Origin: Agathobaculum sp. NTUH-O15-33
GTDB lineage: Bacteria; Bacillota; Clostridia; Oscillospirales; Butyricicoccaceae
DNA: 64,000 nucleotides
Direction: 5' to 3'
Assembly: GCF_033193315.1 (NCBI RefSeq)
Contig: NZ_CP136187.1
Coordinates: 2,797,501-2,861,500, forward strand
The notes beneath the pieces are model-generated. The model was not told the DNA's origin. It was given only the letters and a program-made list of their open reading frames with translations, and did not search any database. The stretch's first letter is position 1; the number at the start of each line of letters is the position of its first letter. The translations under genes were made by a program, and so were the position numbers. This document shows positions 61,263 to 64,000 of the stretch, piece by piece.

Positions 61263-62126
61263 ATGATGACGGTCAAACAAGTCTCTTTGCTGACAGGCGT
61301 CAGCATCCGCTCGCTGCAGTTTTACGACGAAATCGGCTTATTAAAGCCAACGCAAACCACCGCCGCGGGATACCGCCTGTATGACGACGCTGCGCTCGAA
61401 AAGCTGCAGCAAATCCTATTTTTCAAAGAACTTGATTTCACGCTCAAGGAAATCAAAACGATCATGTCAGACCCCGCGTTCGACAAAGCGGCCGCCTTTG
61501 CAAAGCAGCGCGAGCTGCTCGAACTCAAACGCGACCGGCTCTCCGCCATGCTGGGGCTGCTTGACAAACTGATCAAAGGAGAAGATTGTATGGATTTCAA
61601 AACGTTTGATATGCGAGAATACTACCGTATCCTAGACGATTTCAAACGCACCCACACCGAGGCCATCACCACGCGGCTCGGCAGTATGGAGCGTTTTGAC
61701 GAAATGGTGCGGGAGCTGCAGGGCAATGAAAACGAGATCGCCGAAATGGCAGAAAAGCAATTCGGCAGTCTGAGCGGCTACACCAACGCCATGGAAAAAA
61801 ACCTTGCCGCGTTTTTGGAGAACGGCCCTTCCGTGTCCCCGGCGGACGTGGAAGGCCTCAGCCGCAAAACGGATGAACTGACCCAAAGGCTGACCGCGCT
61901 TCAGGACCGCGACGAAAACGCCGCGGAAGTGCGGTCGGCGGTCGGTGAGCTGATTGAATTCGTAAACGCCTGCAACGGCGATATGGAAATGGGCGAAAAC
62001 TATTGGCCCTTTATGGCGGAGCTCTATCTCTCAAACCCCGCCTTTATCCAAGCGACGGATCAGAAATACGGCGCCGGCGCGTCCCGTTTTATCGGGCGCG
62101 CCATCCGGGCGTATCTCGGCGGGTAG
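61263..62126 (+). CDS. MerR family regulator with TipAS effector domain
   Basis: This 287-residue protein has a MerR winged helix (MTVKQVSLLTGVSIRSLQFYDEIGLLKPTQTTAAGYRLYDDAALEKLQQILFFKEL, residues ~1-57), a coiled-coil linker (residues ~70-105, DRLSAMLGLLDKLI), and a C-terminal TipAS domain (~110-287) of the thiopeptide-binding fold (FDEMVRELQGNENEIAEMAEKQFGSLSGYTNAM). A single Cys lies in VNACNGDM. It faces the convergent MATE gene seven bases away. The start at 61263 is preceded by GGAAAGAAGG about 13 bases upstream. Confidence 0.93.
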   Translation: MMTVKQVSLLTGVSIRSLQFYDEIGLLKPTQTTAAGYRLYDDAALEKLQQILFFKELDFTLKEIKTIMSDPAFDKAAAFAKQRELLELKRDRLSAMLGLLDKLIKGEDCMDFKTFDMREYYRILDDFKRTHTEAITTRLGSMERFDEMVRELQGNENEIAEMAEKQFGSLSGYTNAMEKNLAAFLENGPSVSPADVEGLSRKTDELTQRLTALQDRDENAAEVRSAVGELIEFVNACNGDMEMGENYWPFMAELYLSNPAFIQATDQKYGAGASRFIGRAIRAYLGG

Positions 62127-62132
62127 GCCCTG

Positions 62133-63509
62133 TCAGTCGCCGTCGCCGAGCGTGCGCAGCTCGGTACGGTAAATACGGTAAAGTAGCGCGTAGGAGATAA
62201 AGAAGGCCGCGATCTCCGCGATCGGGAACGAATACCAAATGGCCGAAAGACCTTTCCACTGTCCCAGCAGCCAAGCCACGGGCAGAATGATGACGAGCTG
62301 GCGGCAGACCGAAACGATCAAACTGGCCATGCCCCGGCCAACCGCCTGAAAGATGGTCGAGTTGATGATACCGAACGCCGCGCCAAGGAAGGATAGGCTG
62401 ATGATTTTCAGCGCGGGCACGCCCACCGCCAGCATTTCCTGCGCGGCCGCCGCGTCGTTCTTGTCCACAAACATCATCAGCATGTTTTCGGAAAACAGCT
62501 GGAACACGATCAGACCCAGCACCATGATGGCGACCGCCCCGCCGAGCGTAATTTTATACGCGCTGCCCAGCCGCTTTTTGTTGCGCGCGCCGTAGTTGTA
62601 GCCCATGACGGGCAGCGCGCCCTGATTGAGGCCGAACACCGGCATAAACACAAAGGTTTGCAGCTTAAAGTACACGCCGAGCACGTTGACGGCGGTTTGC
62701 GAAAAACCGATAAGGATGCCGTTCAGGCCCGCCGTCATCACGGAAACGACGCTTTGCATGACGATGCCGGGCAGGCCGACGCGGTAAATATCCTGCACGG
62801 TGCGCGCGCGCCACTTGAACTCGCGCATTTTTACCTGCAAGATTTTCTGGTGCACAAACACCCCCCACAGGCCGATCACCATGCCCGCGATCTGGCCGAC
62901 GACGGTCGCGATCGCCGCGCCCTGCACGCCCAGACGCGGGAACGGGCCGATGCCGAAGATCAGCAGCGGGTCGAGGATGATGTTGATGATCGCGCCGGTC
63001 AGGCCCTGCACCATCGGGATCATCATGTTGCCCGTGGACTGCTGGATCTTTTCACACATCATGGAGATCAGCACGAATACGCTGAGGCCCACCGCGATAT
63101 GCGAATACTGCACCGCCTGCGTGTATACCTCCTCCGAGGCTTTGAACGCGCCGAGGAACGGCCCGGCCAGCACGAAGCCGATGATGATGAACGCCGCGCC
63201 GCCGATCACCGATAGCGCGATGCCGTGCTCCGCGGCGGAGTTGGCGTGCAGCTGGCGCTTTTCGCCGAGCCGTCTGGCGATCAGTGAGTTGACGCCCACG
63301 CCGGTGCCGACGCCCAGTGCGATCACCAGCGTTTGCAGCGGAAATACCAGCGAGACCGCGGCCAGCGCGCTCTGCGAATACTGGGCCACAAAGATACTGT
63401 CTACGATGTTGTACAGCGCGTTGATCAGCATCGAGATCATCGCGGGCAGCGCCATCGAAAAAATCAGCGGACCCATACGGGCGGTGCCCATCTTATTGGT
63501 TTGTTCCAA
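62133..63509 (-). CDS. MATE family multidrug efflux transporter
   Basis: This is a 458-residue, twelve-helix MATE exporter. The N-terminal motif GTARMGPLIFSMALPAMISMLINALYNIVDSIFVAQYS and the middle SLIARRLGEKRQLHANSAAEHGIAL match the bacterial (NorM/DinF-like) group. The start is TTG at 63509, with AGGAGGG seven bases upstream. Its substrate is unknown. It is convergent with the TipAS-type MerR gene. Confidence 0.93.
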   Translation of the reverse strand: MEQTNKMGTARMGPLIFSMALPAMISMLINALYNIVDSIFVAQYSQSALAAVSLVFPLQTLVIALGVGTGVGVNSLIARRLGEKRQLHANSAAEHGIALSVIGGAAFIIIGFVLAGPFLGAFKASEEVYTQAVQYSHIAVGLSVFVLISMMCEKIQQSTGNMMIPMVQGLTGAIINIILDPLLIFGIGPFPRLGVQGAAIATVVGQIAGMVIGLWGVFVHQKILQVKMREFKWRARTVQDIYRVGLPGIVMQSVVSVMTAGLNGILIGFSQTAVNVLGVYFKLQTFVFMPVFGLNQGALPVMGYNYGARNKKRLGSAYKITLGGAVAIMVLGLIVFQLFSENMLMMFVDKNDAAAAQEMLAVGVPALKIISLSFLGAAFGIINSTIFQAVGRGMASLIVSVCRQLVIILPVAWLLGQWKGLSAIWYSFPIAEIAAFFISYALLYRIYRTELRTLGDGD

Positions 63510-63532
63510 ACAAAAACCCTCCTGTCAAAATG

Positions 63533-63562
63533 CGGCTGCGGCGGAATTCTCCGCCGCAGCCG
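63533..63562 (-). terminator. Terminator between the HAD and MATE genes
   Basis: A perfect 13-bp stem (arms CGGCTGCGGCGGA), with a TTTTG tail on the minus strand, lies after the HAD gene. Confidence 0.75.
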
Positions 63563-63620
63563 TCAAGCTTTTCTCATACGTATAGTGTAAGGCATAATCC
63601 TACGCTTTTCAAGGGGTTTT

Positions 63621-64000
63621 TTACATTTTCCCTGAAAGTTCGTCAAAAGAACGCTCGACGAACCAGTCGCTCGCCGCGCGGAGCAGGCGCTCCCCTTCGG
63701 CGTAGGCCGGTTCGGCCATGCCGCACACGCGAAAGCCCGCTTTCTTCGCGGTCTGCCCCGCATAGGGCGCATCCTCGAATACGACGCAGCAAGCGGGGCG
63801 CAGCCCCAGCCGGTCCGCCGCCGCAAGATAAATATCCGGCTCGCGTTTGGATACGCCCACATCCTCGATCGTGAGCATGAACTCAAAATATTGCAAAAGG
63901 CCCCGGTCGCGCAGCGCCTTTTCCGCGTGGTGGCGCGCGGTCAGCGTCGCGATCGCCAGCTTTACGCCGCGCGCCCGCAGCCCTTCAAGAAAGGGGCGCA
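63621..64000 (-). CDS. HAD superfamily hydrolase (beta-phosphoglucomutase-like), partial
   Basis: The gene runs off the right end of the window; only the C-terminal ~126 residues are here. Visible are IATLTARHHAEKALRDRGLLQYFEFMLTIEDVGVSKREPDIYLAAADRLG (the motif II Thr and the motif III Lys in SKREPDIY) and CVVFEDAPYAGQTAKKAGF (motif IV acidic residues). The N-terminal DxD nucleophile lies outside. It is probably a sugar phosphatase or phosphomutase. Confidence 0.9.
   Translation of the reverse strand, partial: RPFLEGLRARGVKLAIATLTARHHAEKALRDRGLLQYFEFMLTIEDVGVSKREPDIYLAAADRLGLRPACCVVFEDAPYAGQTAKKAGFRVCGMAEPAYAEGERLLRAASDWFVERSFDELSGKM

Overview
The window is one contiguous piece of a Gram-positive, fairly GC-rich (roughly 55-60% by eye) Firmicutes chromosome. 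It starts inside the 5' end of a 16S rRNA gene on the minus strand. The 16S start sequence, Firmicutes synteny (tig-clpP-clpX-lon-ysxC; dnaG-rpoD) and spoVG, rnjA and ylmH point to class Clostridia. My best guess is an Oscillospirales/Butyricicoccaceae-like gut anaerobe; this is inference, with no database search. Most genes are on the minus strand, co-oriented with the rRNA operon.

Layout. 1-1020: 16S 5' end, its leader with two near-identical tandem promoters, and an SCP2-domain gene. 1131-8072: proteostasis block (trigger factor, ClpP, ClpX, Lon, a small zinc-ribbon membrane protein, EngB GTPase). 8154-14235: housekeeping run (rplS, lepB, rbgA, rnhB, yraN, dipeptidase, thrC, phosphoesterase). 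14451-17904: a GH13 glucosidase and a secreted SLH-domain protein. 17993-23087: ylmH, birA (frameshifted), an unknown gene, an EFR1-type flavodoxin/ferredoxin and RNase J. 23713-26167: a secreted 3D-domain protein preceded by a striking 11-bp-phased hexamer array, then the niacin regulator NiaR and a likely niacin ECF transporter NiaX. 26265-31431: an inositol-type sugar operon (three Gfo/Idh/MocA dehydrogenases plus an IolE-like dehydratase) divergent from an AraC regulator. 31503-34343: cytidylate-kinase-like gene, then a carboxymuconolactone decarboxylase/iron alcohol dehydrogenase operon behind a MerR-type promoter. 34598-41391: a BlaI-type repressor followed by two large tandemly duplicated BlaR1-like M56 metalloproteases, the most unusual locus here. 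41556-44906: Smr protein, murC, spoVG, glycolipid synthase. 45104-51101: TetR, MMPL-type exporter and a secreted coiled-coil partner; two small XRE proteins. 51102-54204: a repeat-rich spacer, a Na/phosphate cotransporter and a C26 peptidase. 54267-61120: rpoD, dnaG, dGTPase, YigZ, HflX, L31, LuxS. 61263-64000: a TipAS-type MerR regulator, a MATE exporter and a partial HAD hydrolase.

Three genes (birA, an M56 protease, rpoD) are each broken by a single-base indel at an A/T run of 5-6 bases. rpoD is essential, so assembly errors at homopolymers are the simplest explanation. I annotate each as one gene.

Regulatory logic is unusually readable: many consensus promoters with 17-bp spacers, two MerR-type 19-bp-spacer promoters with internal dyads, a BlaI-type palindrome over a promoter, and a candidate NiaR operator on the -35 of niaX. 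No tRNA, CRISPR array, insertion sequence or prophage was seen.
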